Position numbers and translations under genes: made by a program. Shown here in pieces: positions 9,612 through 17,501 of a stretch of 54,957 nt of DNA (the stretch's first letter is position 1; each line of letters opens with the position of its first letter). The notes below the pieces were generated by a model. It searched no databases, was not told the DNA's origin, and was given only the letters and a program-made list of their open reading frames with translations. The stretch covers positions 1 to 54,957 of the forward strand of contig QMRB01000004.1 of the NCBI GenBank assembly GCA_003649185.1. Direction: 5' to 3'. The DNA comes from Thermoproteota archaeon. GTDB taxonomy: Archaea; Thermoproteota; Methanomethylicia; Culexarchaeales; B10-G16.

Positions 9612-9684
9612 TTGATTACAAGGGGACAATTTAAACTTTACGTGGTTAAATAATATGTTAAGTTGAAGTTTGGAACAGTCAATG

Positions 9685-10083
9685 TCACATTCTCCTACCT
9701 CTACGTCCACCAGGCCTCCTAGTGGTATCATGGGGAATAGGTGTAACATCCTCTATTCTGCCAATTATGAATCCTATTCTTGCCAAAGCTCTGATAGCAG
9801 CTTGAGCTCCAGGACCTGGAGTTTTAGGACCATGTCCACCTGGAGCTCTGACTTTTATGTGGAGGGCGTTGATACCTTTATCCTTAGCTGCTTGACCTGC
9901 TCTAAAGGCAGCCTGCATCGCAGCATAGGGTGAAGGTTTCTCCCTATCAGCCTTAACTACGACCCCGCCGGATGAAATCGCTATAGTCTCAGCACCTGAA
10001 AGATCAGTAATATGTACAATAGTGTTGTTGAAGGAGCTATATATATGTGCAACACCCCACTTTAAATCTTTACCAACAAACAT
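9685..10083 (-). CDS. rps11: small ribosomal subunit protein uS11
   Basis: Archaeal uS11. [60 protein letters not shown] and the C-terminal [21 protein letters not shown] 10083. Normal length (132 aa) and normal operon position between uS4 and Rpo3. Confidence 0.97.
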   Translation of the reverse strand: MFVGKDLKWGVAHIYSSFNNTIVHITDLSGAETIAISSGGVVVKADREKPSPYAAMQAAFRAGQAAKDKGINALHIKVRAPGGHGPKTPGPGAQAAIRALARIGFIIGRIEDVTPIPHDTTRRPGGRRGRRM

Positions 10084-10098
10084 TAAACGGCACCTCCA

Positions 10099-10614
10099 CT
10101 ACTCCTTAGAAACTGCAATTAAAGGATGCTCTCTGAATGGACTTCCAAATGAATATTCTATTGAATCCTCTTCCTCTCTCTTGACAATGTAGCCTGGAGA
10201 TGTAACTCTTCTACCATTAATGGAGATATGTCCATGAACTATAAGTTGCCTTGCTTCATGAATGCTTCTCGCCAACCCCTTCCTAAAAACTATGGTTTGA
10301 AGACGCCTATTTAACATGTCTTCAACCTTTAAATCTAAAACATCATCTAATGAGGCTTCTTCTGGAAGAATACCCATAGAAGCCAGTCTACCTATAAGCT
10401 GCCTCTCCCTGAGAGCCAACTCCTCCGGTGGAAGAGCTAACATAAGTCTAGCCTGCTGTCTGAAACGGGCAATCATGGTTCGAGCTATCCAAAGCTCCCT
10501 CTTATTTCTAAGCCCATACTCACCCATTAATTTAAGCTCCTCTTCGAGGACATCCCTCCTCCATGGATGTCTTGGACCCTTCCACTTCTTCTTACTCTTC
10601 CTCGGATCACCCAT
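10099..10614 (-). CDS. rps4: small ribosomal subunit protein uS4
   Basis: Archaeal uS4. GDPRKSKKKWKGPRHPWRRD at the N terminus, YGLRNKRELWIARTMIARFR, and the S4 RNA-binding domain RRLQTIVFRKGLARSIHEAR, then QLIVHGHISINGRRVTSPGY. I chose ATG 10614, which follows a strong GGAGGT site. The longer frame to 10653 overlaps uS13 and lacks family similarity in its extra 13 residues. Confidence 0.96.
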   Translation of the reverse strand: MGDPRKSKKKWKGPRHPWRRDVLEEELKLMGEYGLRNKRELWIARTMIARFRQQARLMLALPPEELALRERQLIGRLASMGILPEEASLDDVLDLKVEDMLNRRLQTIVFRKGLARSIHEARQLIVHGHISINGRRVTSPGYIVKREEEDSIEYSFGSPFREHPLIAVSKE

Positions 10615-10618
10615 AAAA

Positions 10619-11071
10619 CTACCTCCTTCTGGCAGGTTTACGTGAAACTCCAACGGTTTGGCCAGCTCTACCCGTGGTTCGCGTCTTCTGTCCTCTAACC
10701 TTTAAACCAAGAGCATGCCTAACACCCTTCCAACACTTAATCTTCTTCATTAAATCTATATCAGCCTTAACTTTAAGTATTAGATCGGAGCCTACAAGAT
10801 GAATATTCATACCGCTCTCCAAATCCTTTCTTCTATTAAGCATCCAATCAGGAATATTATGCTTGGGGAGAGATGTAATTATCTCCTCGATCCGTTTAAT
10901 ATCCGAATCTGAAAGAAAGCCCATGCGGAGTTCAGGATCGATACCTGCAATTCGAACAATAGCATGGGCAAGATTGATACCAACACCTTTAACACGTGAA
11001 ATAGAGTAGACTACTTTATCGGAGCCTGGAACATCTTGGCCGGCAATTCTCACCATATGTTTAAACGCCAA
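10619..11071 (-). CDS. rps13: small ribosomal subunit protein uS13
   Basis: First gene of the minus-strand ribosomal/RNAP operon. VRIAGQDVPGSDKVVYSISR, VKGVGINLAHAIVRIAGI, then IPDWMLNRRKDLESG and the C-terminal GLKVRGQKTRTTGRAGQTVG. The start is TTG 11071, 7 bases after an AGGTGA site. ATG 11056 (MVRIAGQD) is an alternative. Confidence 0.96.
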   Translation of the reverse strand: MAFKHMVRIAGQDVPGSDKVVYSISRVKGVGINLAHAIVRIAGIDPELRMGFLSDSDIKRIEEIITSLPKHNIPDWMLNRRKDLESGMNIHLVGSDLILKVKADIDLMKKIKCWKGVRHALGLKVRGQKTRTTGRAGQTVGVSRKPARRR

Positions 11072-11106
11072 TGAATGTCACCTGACACCGATAGATGAAA
11101 AACACC

Positions 11107-11122
11107 TTTACTTATTTAAGTT
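11107..11122 (-). promoter_or_regulatory. candidate TATA/BRE promoter of the uS13 operon
   Basis: On the minus strand the sequence reads AAAACTTAAATAAG, a purine-rich BRE-like run followed by a TATA-like CTTAAATA. It lies about 40 bases upstream of the uS13 start codon, which is the right range for an archaeal promoter with a short leader. This is pattern recognition only. Confidence 0.35.
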
Positions 11123-11201
11123 TTGCCAGAAAATATATAGCATTATCATCTTTAGATATTTTGCCAGAACCGTAGAGTGAACAGTTGACACTCTCCCCGC
11201 T

Positions 11202-11477
11202 TTGTCAAAACTGTTGGGATTGCTTGGTCAAGATTTGAGACGGAGACTACTCATATATCTAAACGAGAAGAAGAAGAAGGTTGCCTATCGAAAATTAAAT
11301 ATTTCTCCAAGCTATCTATCTAAAATGAAACGTGGGGAGAGGCGAATAAGCGACAAAACACTTTTAAAATTGCTTAAACTTATCAGCGTTCATGAATTTA
11401 TGTCTTTTGAGTGGTTTAGTAGTGGGCGGGGTGGGATTCGAACCCACGACCACCGCCGTGTAAGGGCGGCATCCTAA
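11202..11477 (+). pseudogene. helix-turn-helix ORF running into tRNA-Val; possible SSV-type integrase N-terminal remnant
   Basis: The first ~65 residues form a basic helix-turn-helix: LLGQDLRRRLLIYL, NISPSYLSKMKRGERRISDK and TLLKLLKLI. The ORF then reads antisense through the 3' half of tRNA-Val, giving the tail GRGGIRTHDHRR, which is tRNA-encoded. In SSV-type archaeal integrases the attachment site lies inside the int gene, so integration leaves an N-terminal fragment running into the tRNA 3' end, exactly this geometry. I therefore read it as a likely int(N) relic, but a free-standing small HTH protein ending near the tRNA is possible. The start is TTG 11202 with no strong ribosome site. Confidence 0.45.
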
Positions 11478-11496
11478 CCAGCTAGACCACCCGCCC
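11423..11496 (-). tRNA. tRNA-Val (TAC anticodon)
   Basis: The minus strand folds as a full cloverleaf. The acceptor is GGGCGGG/CCCGCCC, the anticodon stem CCGCC/GGCGG with loop CTTACAC (anticodon TAC), and the T-arm GTGGG-TTCGAAT-CCCAC, with discriminator A. No intron. CCA is not encoded, unlike the other two tRNA genes in this window. The 3' half overlaps the possible integrase remnant on the other strand. Confidence 0.95.
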
Positions 11497-11690
11497 CATT
11501 GCGAAGAGAAGTTACAGTTTTATATTTTGTTATTGGTTGAATTAAAATTTATCTAGAATTTTCTCTGAGAATTTAAGGATTCTTTCAGCTATTTCTCTAT
11601 CATATTGATTTTAAGTTCAATTCCATTTCTAATATTTGATTGACCTCCAAGTTACGGTTGGGCTTCATGGCCATTCGTATGATACATATA
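11497..11690 (-). other. short gap with possible eroded coding fragment
   Basis: No intact gene. On the minus strand one frame reads YDREIAERILKFSEKILDKF and stops at about 11540. It looks like the end of a small helical protein, but frames upstream are interrupted. This could be a relic of a toxin-antitoxin-type gene; it is too short to assign. Confidence 0.2.
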
Positions 11691-12119
11691 CTAGTTGCTT
11701 TGAGCTTTTATAAGTATGCTACTTGTTTTAGTTTTAACTCCCAGTTTTTTAGCTGTCTTTATAAGTTTAGAGTCATCTGTTATTAAGGTTAATTTTTGAT
11801 TTTGAGCAATTGTTATGTAAGCTGCATTATAATAGGTTATTTTTTGTTGTAATGATATCTTTAACACTTTGGGGAGGAGATCCTCATCAGACAAACTTTT
11901 TGCTATTAATATTTTCCTTAAATTTTCTATGAAACTTATTGTCTTGAGAGCTTCCTCTAGACTTATTCTCTTAAGAAGTATGGCTTCCTTCCATAGGACA
12001 TTACCTATTTCATAGAGGGTGAGGTCTAGAATGTAGTTTTCCTTTACAATTTCAATGGCATTAGAGCCTGCTTTTCTAATTAGATTGAGAAGAGCGCCTG
12101 CATCAAAAATATAGCTCAT
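11691..12119 (-). CDS. vapC: PIN-domain ribonuclease toxin (VapC-like)
   Basis: PIN-domain protein of 142 aa. The N terminus YIFDAGALLNLIRK has the first acidic residue (D6). LDLTLYEIGNVLWKEAIL carries the conserved Glu, and the C-terminal ITDDSKLIKTAKKLGVKTKT has the last acidic pair. YNAAYITIAQ replaces the usual YDAxY, with Asn in place of Asp. It starts with ATG 12119 overlapping the antitoxin stop as ATGA, typical of a coupled toxin-antitoxin pair. It probably cleaves RNA when released from its partner. Confidence 0.85.
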   Translation of the reverse strand: MSYIFDAGALLNLIRKAGSNAIEIVKENYILDLTLYEIGNVLWKEAILLKRISLEEALKTISFIENLRKILIAKSLSDEDLLPKVLKISLQQKITYYNAAYITIAQNQKLTLITDDSKLIKTAKKLGVKTKTSSILIKAQSN

Positions 12120-12346
12120 TTAGTTTCCCTCGTTTCCCTCATTATTTTAACTAACTCGTCCTCTGGAATTTTCTCAAGTACCTTTTTTATTTCCATGGCC
12201 ATTTTCTTTAGTCTTTCAATTTCTCTTTTTTTAACCTCCTCCTCTAATGCTCTTCGTATTAATTGATTTATATTTATTCCAAACTCAACGATTTTCCTTT
12301 TAAGCTCTATGGGGATTTTAGCAGATACAGTGACATGTCTACTCAT
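12116..12346 (-). CDS. vapB: VapB-type antitoxin
   Basis: Small basic N terminus with a ribbon-helix-helix pattern (HVTVSAKIPIELKRKIVEFG, then INQLIRRALEEEVKKREI) and a charged helical tail that would wrap the PIN toxin. ATG 12346 gives MSRHVTV; an upstream TTG 12355 is possible. It is the first gene of the two-gene unit and is expected to repress its own promoter, as is usual for such antitoxins. Confidence 0.8.
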   Translation of the reverse strand: MSRHVTVSAKIPIELKRKIVEFGININQLIRRALEEEVKKREIERLKKMAMEIKKVLEKIPEDELVKIMRETRETK

Positions 12347-12618
12347 AATTATCAATAATTATTACCATTTTAGTAGTATATTATTTTTACTACATTATGG
12401 TAGTCATAGGAAAAAAGCGAAGACCAGTTATTTAAGAATTCTAAATCTCCAATTTTTAAGCTGTTTACAGTTGTCATTAGAATTAGAACTTCACCACCAG
12501 CTCCAATACCCACAATCTTGAGCTTGAAGTCTCTGCCAGGAGATTTACCAATTTTAGTGATTCTCAGAATCCTTCAAGATAACAACATCTACTAAAGTAA
12601 GAAAATATTAGATGTAAT

Positions 12619-12819
12619 TTAGAGAATATAATCAAGCACACTTATTTTTTCTTGCATTATCCATGATATACAACCAGCTAGGGATTTAACACCATCAAAT
12701 GGTTCAAAGTTAATGAAGACATTAGAGAATGGGTTTAATTCACTAAGTTTAAGCTAAAGATCTATTACTCTATCAATATTGTTAGCTTTAACTACAAATT
12801 TGAGAATTAAAGCGTTCAT
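12619..12819 (-). pseudogene. small ORF interrupted by an in-frame TAG
   Basis: ATG 12819 opens a frame MNALILKFVVKANNIDRVID, hits TAG at 12754-12756, then continues with LSELNPFSNVFINFEPFDGV and a further 20 residues to TAA at 12619. The start overlaps the stop of the next small ORF upstream as ATGA. No recognised family. A nonsense-broken gene is the simplest reading. Pyrrolysine readthrough cannot be excluded from sequence alone but has no support. Confidence 0.35.
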
Positions 12820-12989
12820 TCATTGTCTCGATAAATTATTAATGCAATGAACTCATCATTCATCATCCCTTGTAGTGGCGAAGCACCAGCATATTTACCC
12901 GAACTTGTTTTCATGTAACATTCATAAGTCCATTCGTCATCCATACGCACCCTTTTTACATATCCAGCATCATAGGCACCGCCAAGCAT
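12816..12989 (-). pseudogene. 57-codon ORF, probably the tail of a frameshifted gene
   Basis: The frame begins MLGGAYDAGYVKRVRMDDEW and ends IALIIYRDNE. Just upstream, in a different frame, lies YYPQWHDPFFEQPLCPDGIG, which would join it if one base were shifted near 12995. Together they look like the end of a larger protein, rich in Trp and Tyr, that has been broken. No family is recognised. Confidence 0.35.
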
Positions 12990-13148
12990 TTCTGTCCAAT
13001 ACCATCAGGACATAGTGGTTGTTCAAAAAATGGATCATGCCATTGTGGATAATAGGTTTTTCAGAATGAGATATACTTCGATTTATATGAATCATCCATA
13101 ACTTAACTAGAAATAAGGAATATAAATTCTACCATAATTTACCGTACA

Positions 13149-14060
13149 TTACGATATAATCCGATATATAATTATCACTGCTATTAAAAAAGTAAACACT
13201 AATGTAAGTATTTTTGTCATAAAGGTATTTGAATAAATTTTTTCTTTATAAACAAGATTGATGGAATCTACATTTACTTCAAGTTTTGCATTTAATACTT
13301 CAATATAAAAATTAATCCATTTTAACTTTATTTTTTCAGTTTTAGGAAATAGTCCTTTACAGAGATGCCACGCTTTCTTCAGGTATGGTGCAAGATCAAT
13401 TTTGTAATTAACCCATACATTACTACCTATTTGTTTTAAACTAAAAAGATTATGCGTATCATTATCATATTCTGGTGTTCTAAACCTTAAATCGTTACCT
13501 AAATATATAACTTGATTATCATCAGTTAATCGGCATCTTAAAAATGTAACTTCAAATTGAAAATTAGTATCATAAACATTTGTTGGCGCAGAATAATTTT
13601 TATCTTCAACCTCAAAAAATAACGCTAAACCAATTTGAGCATGTGCTTTATGTCCTAAATTTCTAAGCCAATTAGGGATTGAACCATTAAGCCATTCAAT
13701 ATTACTTCTCTTTAATTTTATATTAAGTATGAGAGAAAAATCATCATTTGGATTTATGTAAATTTCATTTATGGGCGGTTCAAATGCATATAAACCCCAA
13801 CTATGCGGTTGTTGTCCTTGATGTATAAAACCCCAACCTAAAAGATCATCATCAGTTTTATCAATTACATTAAAAAGAAAGGAACCATTATCATAAACCC
13901 AATTTGACGAAGAATTAACATTATATAAACCTACCTCCCATGTGTTTACCTCATAGAAATCACCATCTTTTGAAATTTCAAAAGTATCAGGGGACATTAG
14001 AGGATAAACTGATAAAGCAAAAAGAACGATAAAAAAGAAATAATAAATAATTTTCTTCAT
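13149..14060 (-). CDS. predicted cell-surface protein with signal peptide and C-terminal membrane anchor
   Basis: 303 aa with no recognised family. The N terminus KKIIYYFFFIVLFALSVYPL is a signal-type hydrophobic stretch. The middle is a Trp/Tyr/Asn-rich, likely beta-sandwich region with several Asn-x-Ser/Thr sites. The C terminus ILTLVFTFLIAVIIIYRIIS is a single transmembrane anchor. The topology implies an exported protein held on the outer membrane face. Base composition is clearly more AT-rich than neighbours, consistent with recent acquisition. ATG 14060 follows a CGAGGTAG site. Confidence 0.65.
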   Translation of the reverse strand: MKKIIYYFFFIVLFALSVYPLMSPDTFEISKDGDFYEVNTWEVGLYNVNSSSNWVYDNGSFLFNVIDKTDDDLLGWGFIHQGQQPHSWGLYAFEPPINEIYINPNDDFSLILNIKLKRSNIEWLNGSIPNWLRNLGHKAHAQIGLALFFEVEDKNYSAPTNVYDTNFQFEVTFLRCRLTDDNQVIYLGNDLRFRTPEYDNDTHNLFSLKQIGSNVWVNYKIDLAPYLKKAWHLCKGLFPKTEKIKLKWINFYIEVLNAKLEVNVDSINLVYKEKIYSNTFMTKILTLVFTFLIAVIIIYRIIS

Positions 14061-14201
14061 GATTCTACCTCGCCTTTAGCTTAAAAATTTTTGGAACAAA
14101 CCAATGAAAGCGTTTGTATAACAATCCAAGCAAAGATAATTATTTTACTAACATAAATAAAAGCTTCTCCCTTTTTAATTGTTCTTTTACATTTAAAACC
14201 A

Positions 14202-14570
14202 ATGCCACCTAAAAAATTTAAGAATATTACTATTACTGAGGAAATTTACAATAAACTTAAACAATACATGGATAAAGTAAATTCAAAGTATGGCTACAGA
14301 AAGTATAGATCAATAGCATAACTAGTAGAAGATGCAATAATGAGTTATATCCAGAATATGCAAAAAGAACAAAAACATATAATATTTTTAGATAGATTGA
14401 TAGGAAAAAATTGTGTAAACGACCGTAATATTAAGCGTATACAAATTATCATTGCATTTTACAACTTTACAAAAGTAAATAAAAAGAAGCATTCTCCAAG
14501 CTTTTTAGAAGAAATAAGGCACTCTCCTACATTATTAATTGATGTATTACAATACCGTAATTTAAGGTAA
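14202..14570 (+). pseudogene. ribbon-helix-helix-like regulator gene broken by an in-frame TAA
   Basis: From ATG 14202 the frame reads PPKKFKNITITEEIYNKLKQ and then YMDKVNSKYGYRKYRSIA. It stops at TAA 14319-14321 and continues in the same frame with LVEDAIMSYIQNMQKEQK up to 14570. The N-terminal part resembles an archaeal RHH/antitoxin-like DNA-binding domain whose second helix (SIAxLVEDAI) is cut exactly by the stop. The continued frame after the stop suggests a recent inactivation. Confidence 0.5.
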
Positions 14571-14609
14571 TTTTGTAATGATAATTTTTGTAAAAATAAT
14601 ATTACCGCA

Positions 14610-15158
14610 TTATGTTGATGTTTTTGATAGTTCACCCTTCAACTTTTTAATCTTTGATTCTAGAAAGGTTATTATGGCGGTGTTGTCGAACGACTTTAAC
14701 GGTTTCCCGCAGACTGGACATTTAAATGATAGTTCCACTGCATCCTCGAAGGTTACTCTTACTCTATCTTCGGGACAATAAAAGAAGACGTGGCTTTTCT
14801 CATAGTTTAATCGCTGTTCAAGTTTTTCTAGAACGAGTCTCTTCTTCATGTTTACTAGGAATTCCACGTTATCCCTGTTAAGCCTCCAAAGATAGATGAA
14901 CCATCCTGTAGATTTATCTCTTATACGTCTATAGAGAACTAATTGATTATCGAAGAGAATATATAATATTTTGCGGATGTCGTTAATCTTCATGTCAAGC
15001 TCCTTAGCTATCTGCTCATCTGTAAGTTCATAATGGTTTGCCAATAGAAGTGCAACTTTAACGCCTAGTTCTCCCGCCAATTCTTTTATCACTGCTATGA
15101 AGCTTTCATCCACCTCGAATAAGGGATAGTAATGGTACACTGTACGCTTCATCTCCAC
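14610..15158 (-). CDS. tfe: transcription initiation factor E alpha subunit (TFE)
   Basis: Stabilises the open transcription complex with TBP, TFB and RNAP. The N-terminal winged helix reads ELTDEQIAKELDMKINDIRK followed by ILYILFDNQLVLYRRI. A basic middle helix (LVNMKKRLVLEKLEQRL) leads to a C-terminal zinc-ribbon region. In that ribbon the first knuckle reads FYCPEDRVR, so the second Cys of the expected CxxC is Asp, while the distal CPVCG is intact; three-Cys zinc binding or loss of metal is possible. Start GTG 15158 or ATG 15152. Confidence 0.9.
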   Translation of the reverse strand: MEMKRTVYHYYPLFEVDESFIAVIKELAGELGVKVALLLANHYELTDEQIAKELDMKINDIRKILYILFDNQLVLYRRIRDKSTGWFIYLWRLNRDNVEFLVNMKKRLVLEKLEQRLNYEKSHVFFYCPEDRVRVTFEDAVELSFKCPVCGKPLKSFDNTAIITFLESKIKKLKGELSKTST

Positions 15159-15206
15159 AAACTGCTAACATAATCTTTTATTTACCACAAATTTAAATCC
15201 TTTGAC

Positions 15207-15749
15207 TTAATTCAACCTAACTATTTTTTTGCCTTTCCTGCAGGGTATAATCTTCATCATTGCATCTTTGAATATTCCAGTGTAAATCCATTTATCCTTC
15301 AGTTCGTATAGGAGGATTGCTAAAGCTGCAACTTCAGAATGGGGTTGATTTCCAATGGCAATATTCCAATCCGAAATTTTATAATACTTGCTGGGAACCT
15401 TTTCTGAACCAATAATTACCAGTTTATCTTTTGGAGAAGACTTTAAGACTTCAATTACAGATGGAAGATTTAAACCGTACATTGTTAGATGGATGATTTC
15501 ACCCTTGTTAAGCTTCCAATTCTTAGCGAAAGCGTATGGATCTTCGACAAATTCAACTTTAAATTCTCCACCCCAAAGTTTACATACTCTTCTAATGGAT
15601 GAGGCAACAGCATTATCTTTAAAATCTATAAATATGCCTTTAGCTCCAAAAGCCCTTGCAACAAGAGCTACATGGGTTGTAACCCTCTTATCTCTAAATG
15701 GTCTATGCCCAATTCTCAAAACATAAATGTCATAGGAGGAACCATTCAT
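15207..15749 (-). CDS. trm56: tRNA (cytidine(56)-2'-O)-methyltransferase (Trm56, SPOUT)
   Basis: Makes Cm56 in the T-loop of archaeal tRNAs. YVLRIGHRPFRDKRVTTHVA at the N terminus is the family signature. LTMYGLNLP, VIIGSEKVP and IAIGNQPHSEVAALAILLYE form the SAM-binding trefoil knot of SPOUT enzymes. ATG 15749 is preferred over GTG 15758. It diverges from hflX with about 50 bases between start codons. Confidence 0.9.
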   Translation of the reverse strand: MNGSSYDIYVLRIGHRPFRDKRVTTHVALVARAFGAKGIFIDFKDNAVASSIRRVCKLWGGEFKVEFVEDPYAFAKNWKLNKGEIIHLTMYGLNLPSVIEVLKSSPKDKLVIIGSEKVPSKYYKISDWNIAIGNQPHSEVAALAILLYELKDKWIYTGIFKDAMMKIIPCRKGKKIVRLN

Positions 15750-15798
15750 AATTATCACATAACATTTTAATCGAAGAACATATTGAATTTAACTGAAT

Positions 15799-16890
15799 AT
15801 GAAAGCAGTACTTGTTGAATGTCTAGTCAATGGAGAGAAAACTAAAATTAAAGAATTGGAGGCTCTCGCCAAGAGCAGAGGATACCAGGTTGTAGCAAAT
15901 ATTATGCAGAGAAGGAGGAAACCAGATCCAGCATATTATATTGGAAGAGGAAAGTTGATGGAGCTTAAGGAGATAGTTGAGAAGACTGGTGCTGAAAATG
16001 TAATTTTTTCTAACACTTTAAAGGCAAGTCAAGCATTTAGAATTAGGAGGGAGCTTGGATGGAGGGCTAATGTAATAGATAGAAATTTGTTGATCTTAGA
16101 GATCTTCGAGGAGAGGGCGAGAACTGCAGAAGCGAAGCTTCAAATCGAACTTGCAAGATTATATTACATGTTGCCTTGGACAAGAGAATATGTTAGATTT
16201 AGAAATTTATATGGAGAGCAGGTTGGTTGGGGAGCTCTAGGAGAATATCTACATAGAGTTTATGAGCAACATATTAGGAAGAGAATAGCGAGAGTAGAGG
16301 AGAAACTTGAAAAAATCAGGATGAAAAACGTGTCAAGAATAATTAAGAGACATGAGCTGGGACTTCCAGAGGTAACGTTAACGGGATATACTCAAGCAGG
16401 AAAAACAGAGCTCTTCAACAGGCTAGCCATGGAGAATAAGCCGACGGGGCTGGGACCATTCACAACACTCTCCACATATGCTAGAAGAATGAAGTTGAAG
16501 GGGAGAGGAGATATCATATTAACAGATTCTATAGGTTTCATAGAGGATATGCATCCGCTAATATTGGAAGCATTCTACGCCACTCTCCACGAACTTGTCT
16601 TAGCAGATCTAATAATATTGGTGGTTGATGCCAGCGAGGAGAATTCTGAACTTAAAAGGAAGATCGACGCCTCAGAAGAAATTCTTAGAAAAGTTGCACC
16701 AGCAACACCAAAGATAGTGGCATTAAACAAAATAGATCTCATCGATGATTTGAGGATTAAGAAAGCTGAAAAGATAGCTAAAGAATATTTTCCATATGAC
16801 CAGATAATACCTGTAAGTGCAAAGTATGGGTATAACTTGGAGAAGCTGGTTGAAGCTGTAAGAAAAGAAATAAAATATGAATATGTTTGA
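15799..16890 (+). CDS. hflX: GTPase HflX
   Basis: Ribosome-associated GTPase of 363 aa. The N-terminal domain includes the nucleotide-binding-like DPAYYIGRGK and the NVIDRNLLILEIFEERARTA block. The G domain shows G1 GYTQAGKT (196-203), G2 in GLGPFTTLSTYARRM, G3 LTDSIGFIEDMHP, G4 NKID and G5 VSAKYG. The usual glycine-rich linker is shortened to GEQVGWGALGEY. It acts on the 50S or 70S ribosome under stress. Confidence 0.92.
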   Translation: MKAVLVECLVNGEKTKIKELEALAKSRGYQVVANIMQRRRKPDPAYYIGRGKLMELKEIVEKTGAENVIFSNTLKASQAFRIRRELGWRANVIDRNLLILEIFEERARTAEAKLQIELARLYYMLPWTREYVRFRNLYGEQVGWGALGEYLHRVYEQHIRKRIARVEEKLEKIRMKNVSRIIKRHELGLPEVTLTGYTQAGKTELFNRLAMENKPTGLGPFTTLSTYARRMKLKGRGDIILTDSIGFIEDMHPLILEAFYATLHELVLADLIILVVDASEENSELKRKIDASEEILRKVAPATPKIVALNKIDLIDDLRIKKAEKIAKEYFPYDQIIPVSAKYGYNLEKLVEAVRKEIKYEYV

Positions 16891-16898
16891 AGGGAACT

Positions 16899-17396
16899 TC
16901 ATCTAGTTTTTTTAAACTTCACCTCAGCTACATCGCCCAGAGTTAAATCAATCTTTCCAGTAGATTTAGAAGATATATTAATGGAAATTGCAGGTTCTAG
17001 GAGTTTAATACCGAGGGCAGATTCAAGTTTTCTGGCGAGATCTAATGTTGGAATCATGGTACCTGACTCAATTCTTCTAATAACGGAAACTTTTTCCTTA
17101 ACTTTTTCAGCTAGAATTTCCTTAGTCCAACCAAGCGATTCCCTGGCAGCTTTAATTCGATCAGCATAATCCTCAACAATATCGAAATCGTCGAAGATGA
17201 AGCGTCTCCGTCTTCTTCCACTAATCTTTAAACGTCTACTTCGAGGGGGAGGAGATCTACGTTTAGACTCAATTATCGGCTCCCCGAACTTTGCACATTC
17301 ATCGCAAACCAGTAGGACGGCGCCGGAAATCAAAACTTTTCTACCTTTACCGCTGAGAGGCTTGCCGCAGAGCTCACAATACAAGGATAACCCCAT
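16899..17396 (-). CDS. mbf1: multiprotein bridging factor 1 (MBF1-type transcription factor)
   Basis: N-terminal zinc ribbon YCELCGKP...LLVCDECAKFG (two CxxC knuckles), a basic linker (KRRSPPPRSRRLKISGRRRR), then an XRE-type helix-turn-helix with ADRIKAARESLGWTKEILAE, KEKVSVIRRIESGTMIPTLD and LARKLESALGIKLLE. This order is the archaeal MBF1 layout. It converges with hflX and is divergent from PAN. Confidence 0.9.
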   Translation of the reverse strand: MGLSLYCELCGKPLSGKGRKVLISGAVLLVCDECAKFGEPIIESKRRSPPPRSRRLKISGRRRRRFIFDDFDIVEDYADRIKAARESLGWTKEILAEKVKEKVSVIRRIESGTMIPTLDLARKLESALGIKLLEPAISINISSKSTGKIDLTLGDVAEVKFKKTR

Positions 17397-17501
17397 AGAT
17401 AATAGTTGAAGAGAAACTTATACGATTTGCGGGTGAAGGTAGAAATTTTAATTTCTATGAAATTCAAGTATAGATATTAGAGTGTGAGAGGAGGAATTGA
17501 A

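Noticed and set aside
12619-12819. Pyrrolysine-type readthrough of the internal TAG
   Set aside because: No Pyl genes are seen and neighbouring ORFs are broken by TAA and frameshifts, so simple decay is more likely.
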